A stretch of DNA of 64,000 bases from Actinomadura graeca (GCF_019175365.1 NZ_CP059572.1:4154001-4218000), one strand, 5' to 3'. Positions 36,133 through 45,784 are shown, counted from the first letter of the stretch. Notes: generated by a model not told the origin, from the letters alone. Made by a program: numbers and translations.

Positions 36133-37010
36133 CCGAGGACCTCTACCCCACCAGGGCCAGCGGCCGGCCGTCGCTCATCGACCGCGCCGACCCGGTCGTC
36201 TACGGGACCGCCGCCGACGGGCCCCTCACGGCGGACGACCTGGCGCGCTTCGACACCGCCGGGTTCCACGCCTTCGATCAGCTCATCGAGCCCGGCGAGG
36301 TCGCGGCGTTCCACACCGAGTTGCAGCGGCTGAGGGAGGACCCCGCGCTCAAGGACGACGAGCGCACGGTGTTCGAGCCGACGTCGCGGCATCTGCGATC
36401 GGTCTTCGAGGTGCACAAGGTCAGCGAGGTCTTCGCCCGGCTGCTCCACGACCCCCGTGTCGTCGGGCCCGCGCGGCAGATCCTCGGGTCGGAGGTGTAC
36501 ATCCACCAGAGCAGGGTGAACTTCAAGCCCGGTCTCGCCGGGAACACCTTCTACTGGCACTCGGACTTCGAGACGTGGCACGCCGAGGACGGCATGCCGC
36601 GGATGCGCGCGGTCAGCCTGTCGATCGCCATCACCGAGAACCTGGACAGCAACGGCCCCCTGATGATCATGCCGGGCTCGCACCGCACCTTCGTGACCTG
36701 CCCCGGCGAGACGCCGGAGAACCACTACCTGAGCTCGCTGAGGAGCCAGGAGGTCGGCACCCCGGACCCCGACAGCCTGCGGAAACTCGGCGATGAGCAT
36801 GGCATCCGCCAGTTCACGGGCGCCCCCGGGTCGGCCACGATGTTCGACTGCAACAGCATGCACGGGTCGAACAGCAACATCACGCCGTTCCCCCGCTCGA
36901 ACGTGTTCGTCGTGTTCAACAGCGTCGAGAACACGCTGGTGGAGCCGTTCGGCGCGGCGTCGCTGCGGCCCCCCTTCATCGCGGCCAGGGAGTTCACCCC
37001 CGTCCGCTAG
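36129..37010 (+). CDS. ectD: Ectoine hydroxylase
   Basis: A 293-aa Fe(II)/2-oxoglutarate dioxygenase of the phytanoyl-CoA hydroxylase superfamily that turns ectoine to 5-hydroxyectoine. EctD-specific motifs are complete: DLYPTR start, VYIHQSRVNFKPG, FYWHSDFETWH with iron ligands His and Asp, and FDCNSMHGSNSN with the distal iron His. ATG with GGAGG at 8 nt. ectA is not seen and ectB/ectC are broken just upstream, so the enzyme can only use ectoine made elsewhere in the genome or taken up. Confidence 0.95.
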   Translation: MTEDLYPTRASGRPSLIDRADPVVYGTAADGPLTADDLARFDTAGFHAFDQLIEPGEVAAFHTELQRLREDPALKDDERTVFEPTSRHLRSVFEVHKVSEVFARLLHDPRVVGPARQILGSEVYIHQSRVNFKPGLAGNTFYWHSDFETWHAEDGMPRMRAVSLSIAITENLDSNGPLMIMPGSHRTFVTCPGETPENHYLSSLRSQEVGTPDPDSLRKLGDEHGIRQFTGAPGSATMFDCNSMHGSNSNITPFPRSNVFVVFNSVENTLVEPFGAASLRPPFIAAREFTPVR

Positions 37011-37020
37011 AACACGGGCA

Positions 37021-37058
37021 GGCCGCCGGCGTGGTCCCTGCGAGCCGCGCCGGCGGCC
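37021..37058 (+). terminator. Hairpin after ectD
   Basis: Perfect 11-bp arms GGCCGCCGGCG and CGCCGGCGGCC with a 16-nt loop, starting 10 nt after the ectD stop. From here to 37569 no gene, repeat or clear promoter was recognised. Confidence 0.6.
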
Positions 37059-37569
37059 CGCGCGGCCCGGCGCGGCCCGCGCACGGCCGCCCACCCGGAT
37101 TTACCGGCAGGACGCCAATGACCATTTCACCTCTGACCGGAAGCATCAGAAACTGGGCACAAGGCAATTCTCTAGTGCGGCCGCCCATGGTGATGCGGGG
37201 TGGAGTACGACCGTCGGCGGCCGGGTCCGCCGTCCCTTGTCGATCGGCACGCGGCGGACAAGACCGACGGCATTCGAGCCGACCCACGGTACGCCGCGGC
37301 GCGGTTTCTGCCTACCGGGCGCGGCAAATCTGGCAGTGCTCCACGGTGCACGCTTCGGAGACGGTTCCCGGCCCGGCGGGTTTCGGGTCTAGCAGTAGAG
37401 GTATGGGTATCCCGAAGCGGGTGCGGGAGGCTTCGGATTTACCTGTGACGTTCTGCCCCGCGGCGGGAGCACGCGCGAATTTCGGGCGCGCTTTCCCTGG
37501 CGTCCGCGCGTTCCCTTGCCGTCCCGGATACCTGGCCTTCCGACGCCGGGGGACGGCCCGCCCGGGGTG

Positions 37570-38592
37570 TCAGGACGCGCTCCGGCGTGGGACGCCGGCG
37601 CGCTTGACGGTACGGATGATCGGCGTGGTCTCGATGCTCCGGACCGACCGGAGTCGGCCAACGCGCATCGTGAGGTAGTCGTAGAGGGCGTCGGCGTCGG
37701 CGCACAGGACGGTGGCCGTCAGGTTGGCGGGACCGGTCGTGGCCCCCACGAAGGCGGTCTCGGGGTGCTCGGCGAGGGCGGCACCGACGGCGGCCAGCTT
37801 CCAGGGGGTCACCGACATCCACAGCCGGGCCGTCATCTCGATGCCGAAGAGCGCCGCGTCGTAGTCCAGGTCGAAGTAGAGCGCGCCGCTCGCCCGCAGG
37901 TGGTCGAGGCGGCGCTTGACGGTGGACTGCGACCATCCGGTGGCCGCGGCGAGCTCGCCGTAGCCGGCGCGGCCGTCGCGCGCGAGGAGCTCCAGGAGCG
38001 CCTCGTCCCCCGGCTGGGCGCCGAACTCGGACGCGGTGACCGGGGACGGCTGGTCCGCCGAAGGGCGCAGCTCGTCCTCCTGGTCCGGGGTCAGGGCGGT
38101 GAGGATGCCGCTCCAGGGCGTCGGCCTGCCCAGGAAGGTGTGCAGGACGCAGTGCGCCGCGACGCTCACCACGCGGCTGGTGCGGGTGAGCTTGTCCAGC
38201 AGCAGCTCGTCGCGCTGCTGCCGGGTCCGGGTCTGGGTGACGCAGAGCACCTCGGTCCCCCCGGAGATGATCGTGACCCAGGACGTGTCGGACCGCCGTG
38301 CGAGGGCGTCCGCGATGGGCATGGCGGCCCCGGGGGTGCAGTGCAGCCGGATCAGCCAGTCGGCCCGCCGGGAGCGGCGCGTGTCGAGACGGCCCAGGAC
38401 CTGCAAGGATCCCGTGGAGTGCAGCCGGTGGTAGCGGCGGGCGACCGTCTGGTCGGAGACGCCCAGCACCGGGGCGATGCGCCGGAACGGGGCCCGGCCG
38501 TCGATGGCCAGGGCATGGAGTAACTGCCGGTCCAGACCGTCGGTCGTGGCGGATTTCACCTCACGCACGCTATCAGCGTCGGATACCGCCAC
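37570..38592 (-). CDS. Lrp/AsnC-family regulator with two complete modules
   Basis: A 340-aa protein made of two Lrp units. The first HTH is LLHALAIDGRAPFRRIAPVLGVSDQTVARR, the second LLELLARDGRAGYGELAAATGWSQSTVKRR; each is followed by a RAM-type ligand-binding domain. The two-module layout is common in actinobacteria. Start is uncertain: a GTG at 38592 or one at 38559 nearer the domain. It is divergent from the efflux pump gene by only 41 nt, so it very likely controls that gene and itself in response to an amino-acid-like ligand. Confidence 0.9.
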   Translation of the reverse strand: MAVSDADSVREVKSATTDGLDRQLLHALAIDGRAPFRRIAPVLGVSDQTVARRYHRLHSTGSLQVLGRLDTRRSRRADWLIRLHCTPGAAMPIADALARRSDTSWVTIISGGTEVLCVTQTRTRQQRDELLLDKLTRTSRVVSVAAHCVLHTFLGRPTPWSGILTALTPDQEDELRPSADQPSPVTASEFGAQPGDEALLELLARDGRAGYGELAAATGWSQSTVKRRLDHLRASGALYFDLDYDAALFGIEMTARLWMSVTPWKLAAVGAALAEHPETAFVGATTGPANLTATVLCADADALYDYLTMRVGRLRSVRSIETTPIIRTVKRAGVPRRSAS

Positions 38593-38633
38593 TTCCTTCT
38601 CTACGCGCGAGGGCGCTCCTGACCATAACCGCT

Positions 38634-40322
38634 ATGAACCTGACACAGAACGCGGCCGAGACGGCCGCTCCCGCAGCCCTGCCGGAGCGACGGTGGTGGG
38701 TCCTGGCCGTCGTCGTGACGGGTTTCTTCATGACGATGCTCGACACCACCACCGTCAATGTGGCCATCCCGTGGATCCAGGAGGACCTGCACGCCAGCTA
38801 CGGGTCGGTCGAATGGGTCGTGAGCGGGTACGCCATGGCGTTCGGGCTGACGCTGATCCCCGCCGGGCGCCTGGGCGACCGCCTCGGGCGCCGCCGGCTG
38901 TTCCTGTTCGGCCTGGCCGGTTTCACCTTCATGTCCCTGATGTGCGCGCTCGCCCCCAACGCCGTCGCGCTCGTGACGTTCCGGGTGATCCAGGGGACGA
39001 TGGCGGGGCTCCTCAACCCGCAGATCCTCGCGGTCATCCAGGTGCTGTTCCCGCCCCGCGAGCGCGGCAAGGCGTTCGCCGTCTACGGGGCCACGGCCGG
39101 TGTCGGCACCGCGCTCGGGCCGCTGCTCGGCGGCACGCTGATCAGCGCCGGGTTCGGCGGGATGACCTGGCAGCCCATCTACCTGCTCAACGTCGTGATC
39201 GGCGTGATCGCGTTCACCGCGGCGTGGCGCCTGCTCCCGGAGTCCAAGGGGCGGGGCGGCAACCTCGACCCGGTCGGCGTCGTCCTGATCACCGTCGCCC
39301 TGCTGCTGGTCACCTACCCGCTGATCGAGGGCCGCGCGGCGGGATGGCCCGTGTGGGCGTTCGCCGCCCTGGCCGCCGCGCTCCCCGCACTGGCGGTCTT
39401 CACGTTCTGGCAGTACCGGCGCCTGCGCGCCGATCAGCCGCCGCTGGTGGACGTGCGCCTGTTCCACAACCGCGCCTTCGCCGCCGGGGTCGGCTTCGCC
39501 CTCGTCTACTTCGCCGGGTTCACCAGCGTGTTCTTCTCGCTGTCGCTGTGGCTGCAGATCGGCCTCGGACGCTCCGCCCTCACCGCCGGGCTGACCATCC
39601 TGCCGTTCGCCGTCGGCGGGCTGGCCGGCTCGTCGGCCTCGGCCGTGGCCACCCGGCGGCTCGGCCCGGCCGTCCTGCGGGTCGGCACGGCGATGGTCAT
39701 CGTCGGGCTGGCGGCCGCGCTGCTCACCGTCCACGCCGCCGGGCCGGACGTGTCGGGGCTGGTCCTGCTGCCCTCGCTGGCCTTCGCCGGTGTCGGCTCG
39801 GGCCTGGCCATCGCCCCCAACACCAACCTGGTGCTCGCCGCCGTCCCGATCCGGGACGCGGGGGCGGCGGGCGGCGTGGTCAACACCGCCCAGCGGGTGG
39901 GCGCCGCGCTGGGCGTCGCGCTGGTCGGGGTCGTGCTGTTCGGCTCCCTCAGCGGCAGCGCGGCGGACGCGGCGTCCGCCACGGTCCCGGCGCTCCGCCG
40001 CGACCTGGCGGCCACCGGGATGCCGGGCGCCGCGCGGGAGCAGATCGTCCGCCGCTTCGAGACGTGCTTCCGGCAGCGCGCCTCCCTGACCGACCCCGGC
40101 GCCCGGGTCCCCGGGTGCCCGGGGAAGGAGGGGCTGAAGGACTCCCCCGCCGCGCCCGCGTGGGCCCGGGCGTCCACGTCCGCGCTCGGCCGCAACTACA
40201 CCGACGCCGTCCAGGTGTCCCTGGTGTTCAGCCTCGCCGCCGTCGCGCTGGCGTGCCTGCTCGCCTTCTTCTTCCCGCGCCAGCCCGCGGCGGCCGGCCG
40301 GCCCGGGGGCGCGGGCGAATGA
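38634..40322 (+). CDS. DHA2-family (EmrB/QacA) MFS drug efflux pump
   Basis: A 562-aa, 14-helix major facilitator. LDTTTVNVAIPWIQ in helix 1 and GRLGDRLGRRRLF between helices 2 and 3 are the DHA2 motifs; the proton-coupling motif C is in helix 5, GATAGVGTALGPLLGG. A long loop with two Cys (FETCFRQ, VPGCPGKEG) precedes the last helix. It exports drugs or a cluster product by proton antiport. It is divergent from the Lrp gene and followed by a hairpin. Confidence 0.92.
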   Translation: MNLTQNAAETAAPAALPERRWWVLAVVVTGFFMTMLDTTTVNVAIPWIQEDLHASYGSVEWVVSGYAMAFGLTLIPAGRLGDRLGRRRLFLFGLAGFTFMSLMCALAPNAVALVTFRVIQGTMAGLLNPQILAVIQVLFPPRERGKAFAVYGATAGVGTALGPLLGGTLISAGFGGMTWQPIYLLNVVIGVIAFTAAWRLLPESKGRGGNLDPVGVVLITVALLLVTYPLIEGRAAGWPVWAFAALAAALPALAVFTFWQYRRLRADQPPLVDVRLFHNRAFAAGVGFALVYFAGFTSVFFSLSLWLQIGLGRSALTAGLTILPFAVGGLAGSSASAVATRRLGPAVLRVGTAMVIVGLAAALLTVHAAGPDVSGLVLLPSLAFAGVGSGLAIAPNTNLVLAAVPIRDAGAAGGVVNTAQRVGAALGVALVGVVLFGSLSGSAADAASATVPALRRDLAATGMPGAAREQIVRRFETCFRQRASLTDPGARVPGCPGKEGLKDSPAAPAWARASTSALGRNYTDAVQVSLVFSLAAVALACLLAFFFPRQPAAAGRPGGAGE

Positions 40323-40353
40323 ACCCCCGTCGCTCAGCAGATGCCAGACCGCC

Positions 40354-40373
40354 GGGCGGCGACGGCGCCGCCC
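40354..40373. terminator. Hairpin after the efflux gene
   Basis: Perfect 8-bp arms GGGCGGCG and CGCCGCCC with ACGG loop, 31 nt after the MFS stop and just before the transposase start. It may end the MFS transcript and shield the transposase from read-through. Confidence 0.5.
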
Positions 40374-40392
40374 CTCAGCGATGCGAAGAGCC

Positions 40393-42102
40393 ATGTATGT
40401 GAAGACGACGACCCGCAAGGCCAAGTCCGGCACGATCCGGTACCTGCACTTGGCGCACAACGACTGGGACGCCTCCAAGGGCCGCTCGGTACCGAAGGTG
40501 CTGTACAGCTTCGGCCGCGAGGACAAGCTCGACAGGGACGCGGTCCGGCGGCTGGTCGCGTCGTTGTCACAGCTGATGCGACCCGGTCAGACGCCCCCCG
40601 GGGGGCCGCATCTGACGTTCGCCGAGTCCCGCCCCTACGGCGGCGCGTACGTGCTGGACCAGCTGTGGCACCGGCTGGGGATGGCGAAGATCCTGGCCGG
40701 GCTCGCGTCGCCCGGCCGGGGCCGGCCACGGGACGCGGCCGCGGCCGAGCGGGTGCTGTTCGGCCTGGTCGCGAACCGGGCGCTGGCCCCGTCGTCCAAG
40801 CTCGCCGCGTCGGAGTGGATGAGCCACGACGTGTGCATCAACGGACTGGGCGAGGTGTCCGACGACGCGTGCTACCGGGCCATGGACTGGCTGCACCAGG
40901 TGCACGGCGAGCTGGAGAAGCAGGTCTACCTCGCGGCCGCCGGCCTGCTCGGCCTCGAAGTGGACCTGCTGCTCTTCGACACCACCTCCACCTATTTCGA
41001 ACTGGAGGAGGCCGACGAGGCGGTGACGCGGAACTCGCGCGGGGAGGAGGCCGGGAGCGAGGACGACGCCGACCCCGCGCGGTCGGCGGGGTTCCGCACC
41101 TACGGCAGGTCCCGGGACGACCGCGACGACCTGCCGCAGATCGTCATCGGGCTGGCCGTCACCCGCGACGGCATCCCCGTCCGGGTCTGGTGCTGGCCGG
41201 GGAACACCACCGACGCGACGCTGATCCAGCAGGTCAGGTCGGACGTCCGGGAGTGGAGCCCCGCGAAGATCATCTGGGTCGCGGACCGTGACCTGTCCCC
41301 GGCGGAGGGCCGCCGGGCGCTGCGGCGGAACACGGGGTCCTACATCATCGGCGAGAAGCTGCGCCCGGACTCCCCCCACGCGCGGGCGGCGCTGTCGTGT
41401 CCCGGCCGCTATCGGCCGATCGCCGCGAACCTGCGGGTGAGGGAGGTCCGGGTGGGCGACACCGAGGACCGGTTCGTGCTCTGCCACAGTCCCGACGCCG
41501 CAGCCCGTGATGCCGCAGCCCGCGGACGCCTCGTCGCCGATCTCGAAGGCAGGATCGCCGGCTCGGACGGGCTGACCGCGGCGAAGCGGGCGGAGCTGCG
41601 CAGGAGGATCGCCGCCGTGCCGGGCCTGGACAGGTTCCTGCGCGTCACCCCCGGCGGGCTGCTGCGCGTCGACAAGGCCAAGGAGAGGGCGGAGCGGGAC
41701 CTGGACGGCACATACCTGCTGCGCTGCGCGGACCCGGACCTGTCCGCCGAGGACGTCGCGCTCGGTTACAAGCAGCTGCTGGAAGTCGAGCGCAGCTGGC
41801 GGGACATGAAGACCGTCCTGAAACTGCGCCCGGTGTACCACCGCCTCGAAGGGCGCATCCGCGCGCACGTCCTGCTGTGCTGGCTGGCCCTGCTGCTGGT
41901 CCGCGTCGCCGAGAACAAGGCCGGTGACACCTGGACGCGGATGCGCCGCGAGCTCGACCGCATCCACATCGTCACCTTCACCGGTTCCACCGGCACGTTC
42001 CAGCAGGTCACCGAGCTCAGCGATCCGGCCCGCGACCTGCTCGCGCGGCTGGAGACCGACCCGCCGAGGAGGATTTTCCACCTCAGTCCCGCAGAATCGT
42101 GA
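40393..42102 (+). CDS. IS1634-type DDE transposase
   Basis: A 569-aa transposase of the IS4 superfamily, IS1634 group. The catalytic acids are in LLLFDTTSTYFE, IIWVADRDLS and the C-terminal YKQLLEVERSWRDMKTVLKLRPVYH, whose E-R-K signature is diagnostic. The ATG at 40393 has GAAGAG close by; another ATG 12 nt upstream lacks a ribosome site. The frame is intact, so the element could be active. I searched the flanks (40323-40392 and 42103-42300) and saw no terminal inverted repeats or target duplication, so the ends of the IS are not defined. Confidence 0.9.
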   Translation: MYVKTTTRKAKSGTIRYLHLAHNDWDASKGRSVPKVLYSFGREDKLDRDAVRRLVASLSQLMRPGQTPPGGPHLTFAESRPYGGAYVLDQLWHRLGMAKILAGLASPGRGRPRDAAAAERVLFGLVANRALAPSSKLAASEWMSHDVCINGLGEVSDDACYRAMDWLHQVHGELEKQVYLAAAGLLGLEVDLLLFDTTSTYFELEEADEAVTRNSRGEEAGSEDDADPARSAGFRTYGRSRDDRDDLPQIVIGLAVTRDGIPVRVWCWPGNTTDATLIQQVRSDVREWSPAKIIWVADRDLSPAEGRRALRRNTGSYIIGEKLRPDSPHARAALSCPGRYRPIAANLRVREVRVGDTEDRFVLCHSPDAAARDAAARGRLVADLEGRIAGSDGLTAAKRAELRRRIAAVPGLDRFLRVTPGGLLRVDKAKERAERDLDGTYLLRCADPDLSAEDVALGYKQLLEVERSWRDMKTVLKLRPVYHRLEGRIRAHVLLCWLALLLVRVAENKAGDTWTRMRRELDRIHIVTFTGSTGTFQQVTELSDPARDLLARLETDPPRRIFHLSPAES

Positions 42103-42341
42103 CGGCCCCGGGCAGTTCCGGGGGGTGTGGAACAGGGCCGTTGCGAGGGGTGCGGGGGGCGCCCCTCAAAAGACCGGGCCGGGCCCTCGGGGGCCTAGAG
42201 AAACGCCCTGTCGCTGGATACTCTGGCTTCTCCCCAGGTCACAGCAGCATTCGATGCCATGAATGCACCGAGTTATGCGGAACCCGGGAGTAATATGAAC
42301 TGAAGACAGGCAGCTCGGTGGACCGTGACTCGCGCTTGACG

Positions 42342-42357
42342 CCGATCGATTGATCGG
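42342..42357. promoter_or_regulatory. 16-bp palindrome upstream of the TetR gene
   Basis: CCGATC-GATT-GATCGG lies 26 nt before the GTG of the TetR gene and directly after TTGACG (42336). It may be an operator for autoregulation, but it does not look like the AAACC-N8-GGTTT sites at 35.1-35.4 kb. Confidence 0.3.
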
Positions 42358-42383
42358 AGGGGCCGTCCGAAGGGTGACGTCCC

Positions 42384-43094
42384 GTGGCGACCCGGGCGAA
42401 CGGTTCGATGAGGGAGATCGAGATCGCTAAGTCGAGGCAGGTCCGAGCAGAGCAGACGCGCCAGACGATCGTGCGCGCGGCGGCGGAGACTTTCGACCGG
42501 TTCGGATACGGGACGGCCACCGTCGGTGACATCATCGCCCAGGCAGGAGTGACCAAGGGCGCCTTGTATTTCCATTTCCAGTCCAAGGAGGAACTGGCCC
42601 AGACGGTCATCGACGCTCAGCACGAGCGCTCCGTCGACTGGTGCCGCAAACTCCTCGTCGACCAGGCGCCCGGCCTGGTGTCGGTGATCCGGTTGTCGCA
42701 GCAGCTGACGCACCAGATGATGCGGGACCCGATCGTGCGCGCCGGCATCCGGCTGGCCCTTGAGGCGGGGACCTTCGACATGGCGGTGGTCACGCCGTAC
42801 CGGGAGTGGCTCGAGGTGACCGAGAAGCTCCTCAAGCGCTCCTCCCAGGAGGGCGACCTGCGCCCGGAGCTCGTCCCTGAGACGCTGGCGCGGTTCATCG
42901 TCGGCTCCTTCACCGGAGTGCAGATGATCTCCCACGTCCTGGCGGGACGGGCGGATCTGGAGCAGCAGGTCCGGGACATGTGGGAAATCCTCCTCCCCGC
43001 CCTGGTCCCGAAGCGCAAGCTGCCCTACTTTCGCTCGACTCTCCTGACCGGCTCCGTGGGACTGGCAGACGATCACGCGGAGATGTCGGGCTGA
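42384..43094 (+). CDS. TetR regulator of the gamma-butyrolactone receptor (ArpA/ScbR) group
   Basis: A 236-aa TetR-family repressor. The N-terminal HTH region RAEQTRQTIVRAAAETFDRF, then GVTKGALYFHFQSKEELA, is close to the ArpA/ScbR/BarA receptors and their pseudo-receptors. The C-terminal ligand domain has the WCRKLL and HQMMRDPIVRAGIRLALE stretches usual for this group. A 14-nt basic N-terminal extension comes from the GTG start; an ATG at codon 9 is the alternative. No butenolide synthase (AfsA) is seen nearby. It is a natural candidate to bind the two ArpA-type operators 7 kb away. Confidence 0.85.
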   Translation: MATRANGSMREIEIAKSRQVRAEQTRQTIVRAAAETFDRFGYGTATVGDIIAQAGVTKGALYFHFQSKEELAQTVIDAQHERSVDWCRKLLVDQAPGLVSVIRLSQQLTHQMMRDPIVRAGIRLALEAGTFDMAVVTPYREWLEVTEKLLKRSSQEGDLRPELVPETLARFIVGSFTGVQMISHVLAGRADLEQQVRDMWEILLPALVPKRKLPYFRSTLLTGSVGLADDHAEMSG

Positions 43095-43746
43095 CACCGG
43101 GAAGGGGTGCCGAGGGCGACGCGCCCCTGTCGATTCCCCGCACCGCGGGCCGCGCCGTCATGCCGGCACGGCACGTCCACCGCCCGGCCGGCGCTTTCGG
43201 CAACCGGTCACGCGGCGTGATTATCGCCGATCACACTGAGACGACAGGTCTTCACCGGACGATAGCAGGATGCCGGGCGTGAACCAGAGCGCCGCTCCGT
43301 ATCCCGCGCCACCCGAGACCGTGCCGAGACATCGCGGGCGGGCCGGCGCCCCATGGCCGACCCGCCCGCCGTCCGGCCACGCCACCGGACCACGCGTCGC
43401 CGTCACCCCGGAATGGCCTTTCACGGGCTTCGAGTAGCACTTCCGGATACCTTTCCGCATCTCCGCGAGCGCCTTCCCGGACGCCATCGCCAGGCGTCCG
43501 ATCTCCAGGCCGGTCCGTATCTTCATTATCGGTAGGACCATTTCGCCGTCTTCGGACTTCTGTCCAGAAGCGGCGGCACAGTGGAGCGGACAGGCCGACG
43601 ATGTCTCAAGGGATCCGGAGGCGCCCGTCCCGCGCGGGCGCATGAGCATGTTCTGTTCGAGATCGCGACGATCCTGCACGACGACATGGCGAACCCCGAA
43701 AAGGTGCCCTGCACGACGCTCGGCTCATCCGGCGCTCCGGCGCCGA
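43095..43746. other. Gene-free stretch
   Basis: Several overlapping short frames exist on both strands, the longest one a 152-codon minus-strand frame, but composition is not convincing and no family is recognised. No repeat or promoter stands out. The stretch may be eroded DNA between the TetR gene and the DoxX remnant. Confidence 0.4.
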
Positions 43747-43777
43747 GAAAGGGCGCCCACGGGGTGGGCGCCCTTTC
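43747..43777. terminator. Perfect 14-bp hairpin downstream of the DoxX remnant
   Basis: Arms GAAAGGGCGCCCAC and GTGGGCGCCCTTTC with a 3-nt loop. The arms end in A and T runs on both sides, so it can stop transcripts from either strand. It originally served the DoxX gene. Confidence 0.8.
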
Positions 43778-43789
43778 CGATCCGGGGGG

Positions 43790-44021
43790 CTACTTCAGGA
43801 CGGGGAACCGGCGGACGAGGCGGGTGCCGCCCCACCGGCGTCTCGTGTCCCAGCCCGAACGCCTTGTCCAGGAACGCCCACGCGAACACCCACCCCAGCG
43901 CCAGGCGGGCGGCGCCCCAGACGTACCGCGCTGCGGGCGACCCGGTCAGCGGCCTGGCCGCCGCGACGCGCAGGCCGACCCGGGCCCGGCGTCCACTGAT
44001 CTTGTGTTCGGAGATGGCCAT
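43790..44021 (-). pseudogene. Gutted DoxX-family membrane protein gene
   Basis: The start is well preserved: MAISEHKISGRRARVGLR, then the first helix ARLALGWVFAWAFLDKAFGLGHE, typical of actinobacterial DoxX proteins. After GHETP the frame is wrong, and in another frame the DoxX-like tail RWGGTRLVRRFPVLK runs to a TAG. The three middle helices are missing. GAGG precedes the ATG. The gene is broken by an internal deletion that shifted the frame. Confidence 0.75.
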
Positions 44022-44119
44022 GGTCGCCTCACCCTTCCGTCGAACCACCACGGTTCGTCCACCGATCAGTCAACGCGCCGGGACCAGGCCCCAGCAGGTG
44101 CGTTGGACCCCGCTCCGGC

Positions 44120-44133
44120 GGGACGTCTGTCCC
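44120..44133. promoter_or_regulatory. DosR/DevR box 1
   Basis: GGGACGTCTGTCCC, a perfect GGGAC/GTCCC inverted repeat with a 4-nt centre, 115 nt upstream of the Rv1733c-like gene and 98 nt from the start of the DoxX remnant on the other strand. Confidence 0.75.
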
Positions 44134-44248
44134 CTCCGGGGCGGATCTTGCCGACCTTACGGTCACTGCCGTCAGGACCAAGGGCTCTGTCGCCGCGGGG
44201 CCCGGGCCGCCTAACGTCGGCGGTGGACGAGTATGAGAGGAGGCCGTC

Positions 44249-44824
44249 ATGGCATCGCCCGGCTCATGGACCCGCCTCGACCGGCTGCGCCGGCGCGCCG
44301 GTTTCGACAACAGTCCGCTGCGCCGTGACGTGGACCGCCGGCAGTGGATGCTGGGACTGGCGCTGCTCATGCTCTTCCTGAGCCTCGCTCCACCGCTGGG
44401 TCTGCGGGCCGGGCAGGCCGTCTACGCCTCGGGCGTGCGGGCCGAACGGCACGAGGCGGCGAACCGGCGGAGGGTCGACGCCACCGTCGTGGAGGTCAAG
44501 GGCCAGCGGCACCGCAGCGAGGTCACGGTGACCTGGTCCGGCGCCGACGGCACGCGGCGGACCGGCTCCTACACCACCTGGCGGGAGGCCACCGTCGGCG
44601 GGCGCCGCACGGTCTGGGCCGACTCCTCGGCCGTGTCGGACGTCGCGCCGCGCCCGCACGCCCGGACGGTGGGGGACGCGGTCGCGGGCGGGGTCGGCGC
44701 CGCGCTCGTGCTGGGTCTGCCGCTGCTGCTGGTGTACGTGCTGGCCAGGTACCGCTTCGACCGGCGACGCTACCGTCTCTGGGACGCCGAGTGGGCGCGC
44801 TGGGACCCCCAGAACATCGCCTGA
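44249..44824 (+). CDS. Rv1733c-like two-helix membrane protein
   Basis: A 191-aa protein with helices at about residues 33-53 and 143-165 around a beta-rich extracytoplasmic part (VDATVVEVKGQRHRSEVTVTW). RNPLRR-like start (DNSPLRRDVDRRQW) and overall layout match the mycobacterial Rv1733c family, a member of the dormancy regulon of unknown function. ATG with AGGAGG at 7 nt. Preceded by DosR box 1 and convergent with the USP gene. Confidence 0.8.
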   Translation: MASPGSWTRLDRLRRRAGFDNSPLRRDVDRRQWMLGLALLMLFLSLAPPLGLRAGQAVYASGVRAERHEAANRRRVDATVVEVKGQRHRSEVTVTWSGADGTRRTGSYTTWREATVGGRRTVWADSSAVSDVAPRPHARTVGDAVAGGVGAALVLGLPLLLVYVLARYRFDRRRYRLWDAEWARWDPQNIA

Positions 44825-44848
44825 CCACCCTTGTCCGGCCCCCTGGCG

Positions 44849-45733
44849 TCAGCCGCCCGGCGCGGGGACGACGGCGACGGGGCAGTGCGCGCGGTGCAGC
44901 ATCGCCCGGCCGACCGAGCCGAGCAGGAGCCCGGCGAAGCCGCCGCGCCCGCGCGAGCCGACCACCAGCAGGTCCGCGCCGGCCGAGGCGTCCGCCAGGG
45001 CCCGGACGGTCCGCTGGTGCACGACCTCCCGCTCCACCGAGACGTCCGGGAAGCGCTCGCGCCATCCCGCGAGGGCCTCGGCGAGGACGCGCTCGTGTTC
45101 GCCGGCCAGGGCCTCGGCGTCGAACGCGGACGGCCGCAGTTCCTCCGGCGCGGCGGACGCCGGATGCGTCCAGGCCAGGACGGCGCGGACCCCGGCGCCG
45201 CGCGCGGCGGCCTCCTCGAACGCGAACCCGAGCGCCGCGGCGCTGCCGGGCGAGCCGTCCACGCCGACCACGATCCCACCGCCCGATGCCGGGCCGCTCT
45301 CCTGCGGGGCGACCTCGCGGACGATCACGGTGGGGCGGCGGGCGTGCGAGGCGATCTGCAGCGACACCGATCCCAGGGCCAGCCCGGCGAGGGTGCCGGT
45401 GCCGCGCGTCCCCGCCACGAGCATCAGCGCGTCCCGCGCCTCGTCGATGAGGACCTCGGTGGCATGGCCGCCCTTCTGGACGCCCGTCACCTCGGCTCCG
45501 GGCGCGTTCTCCCGGGCCGCGGCGACGGCACGGTCGACGATCTCCTCGCCGCCCTTCAGCAGCCATGCGCGGACCGCCCCGGCGCGCGGGTCCACCGGGA
45601 CGTCGAACAGCCAGGGCGTCACGACGTAGACGACGCGCAGGGCGGCGTTCCTGCGACGGGCCTCATCGGCCGCCCATCTGGTCGCGGCGAGGCTCTGCTC
45701 CGAGCCGTCCACTCCGACGATGATCTGGTTCAT
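44849..45733 (-). CDS. Universal stress protein, two UspA domains
   Basis: A 294-aa tandem USP. Domain 1 starts IIVGVDGSEQS and ends with the ATP loop GTRGTGTLAGLALGSVS; domain 2 starts IVVGVDGSPGS with GSRGRGGFAGLLLGSVG. Both G-2x-G-9x-G(S/T) motifs are complete, so both should bind ATP. It resembles Rv2623-type USPs of the DosR regulon. DosR box 2 lies 38 nt upstream. Confidence 0.95.
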   Translation of the reverse strand: MNQIIVGVDGSEQSLAATRWAADEARRRNAALRVVYVVTPWLFDVPVDPRAGAVRAWLLKGGEEIVDRAVAAARENAPGAEVTGVQKGGHATEVLIDEARDALMLVAGTRGTGTLAGLALGSVSLQIASHARRPTVIVREVAPQESGPASGGGIVVGVDGSPGSAAALGFAFEEAAARGAGVRAVLAWTHPASAAPEELRPSAFDAEALAGEHERVLAEALAGWRERFPDVSVEREVVHQRTVRALADASAGADLLVVGSRGRGGFAGLLLGSVGRAMLHRAHCPVAVVPAPGG

Positions 45734-45770
45734 GCCTGAACGCTAGGGCACCCGCGCCGCCGCCCCGGGG

Positions 45771-45784
45771 GGACGTTGGTCCTC
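45771..45784. promoter_or_regulatory. DosR/DevR box 2
   Basis: GGGACGTTGGTCCT, one mismatch in the palindrome, 38 nt upstream of the minus-strand USP gene and just past the end of the nitroreductase gene. Confidence 0.7.

Noticed and set aside
40323..42300. Terminal inverted repeats and target duplication for the IS1634-type element
   Set aside because: Flanks were compared by eye in inverted orientation; only short chance matches such as a direct GTCGCT were found, so IS ends are not annotated.
43221..43679. 152-codon minus-strand frame between the TetR gene and the DoxX remnant
   Set aside because: No recognisable domain, poor composition and several competing frames. Possible but not supported.
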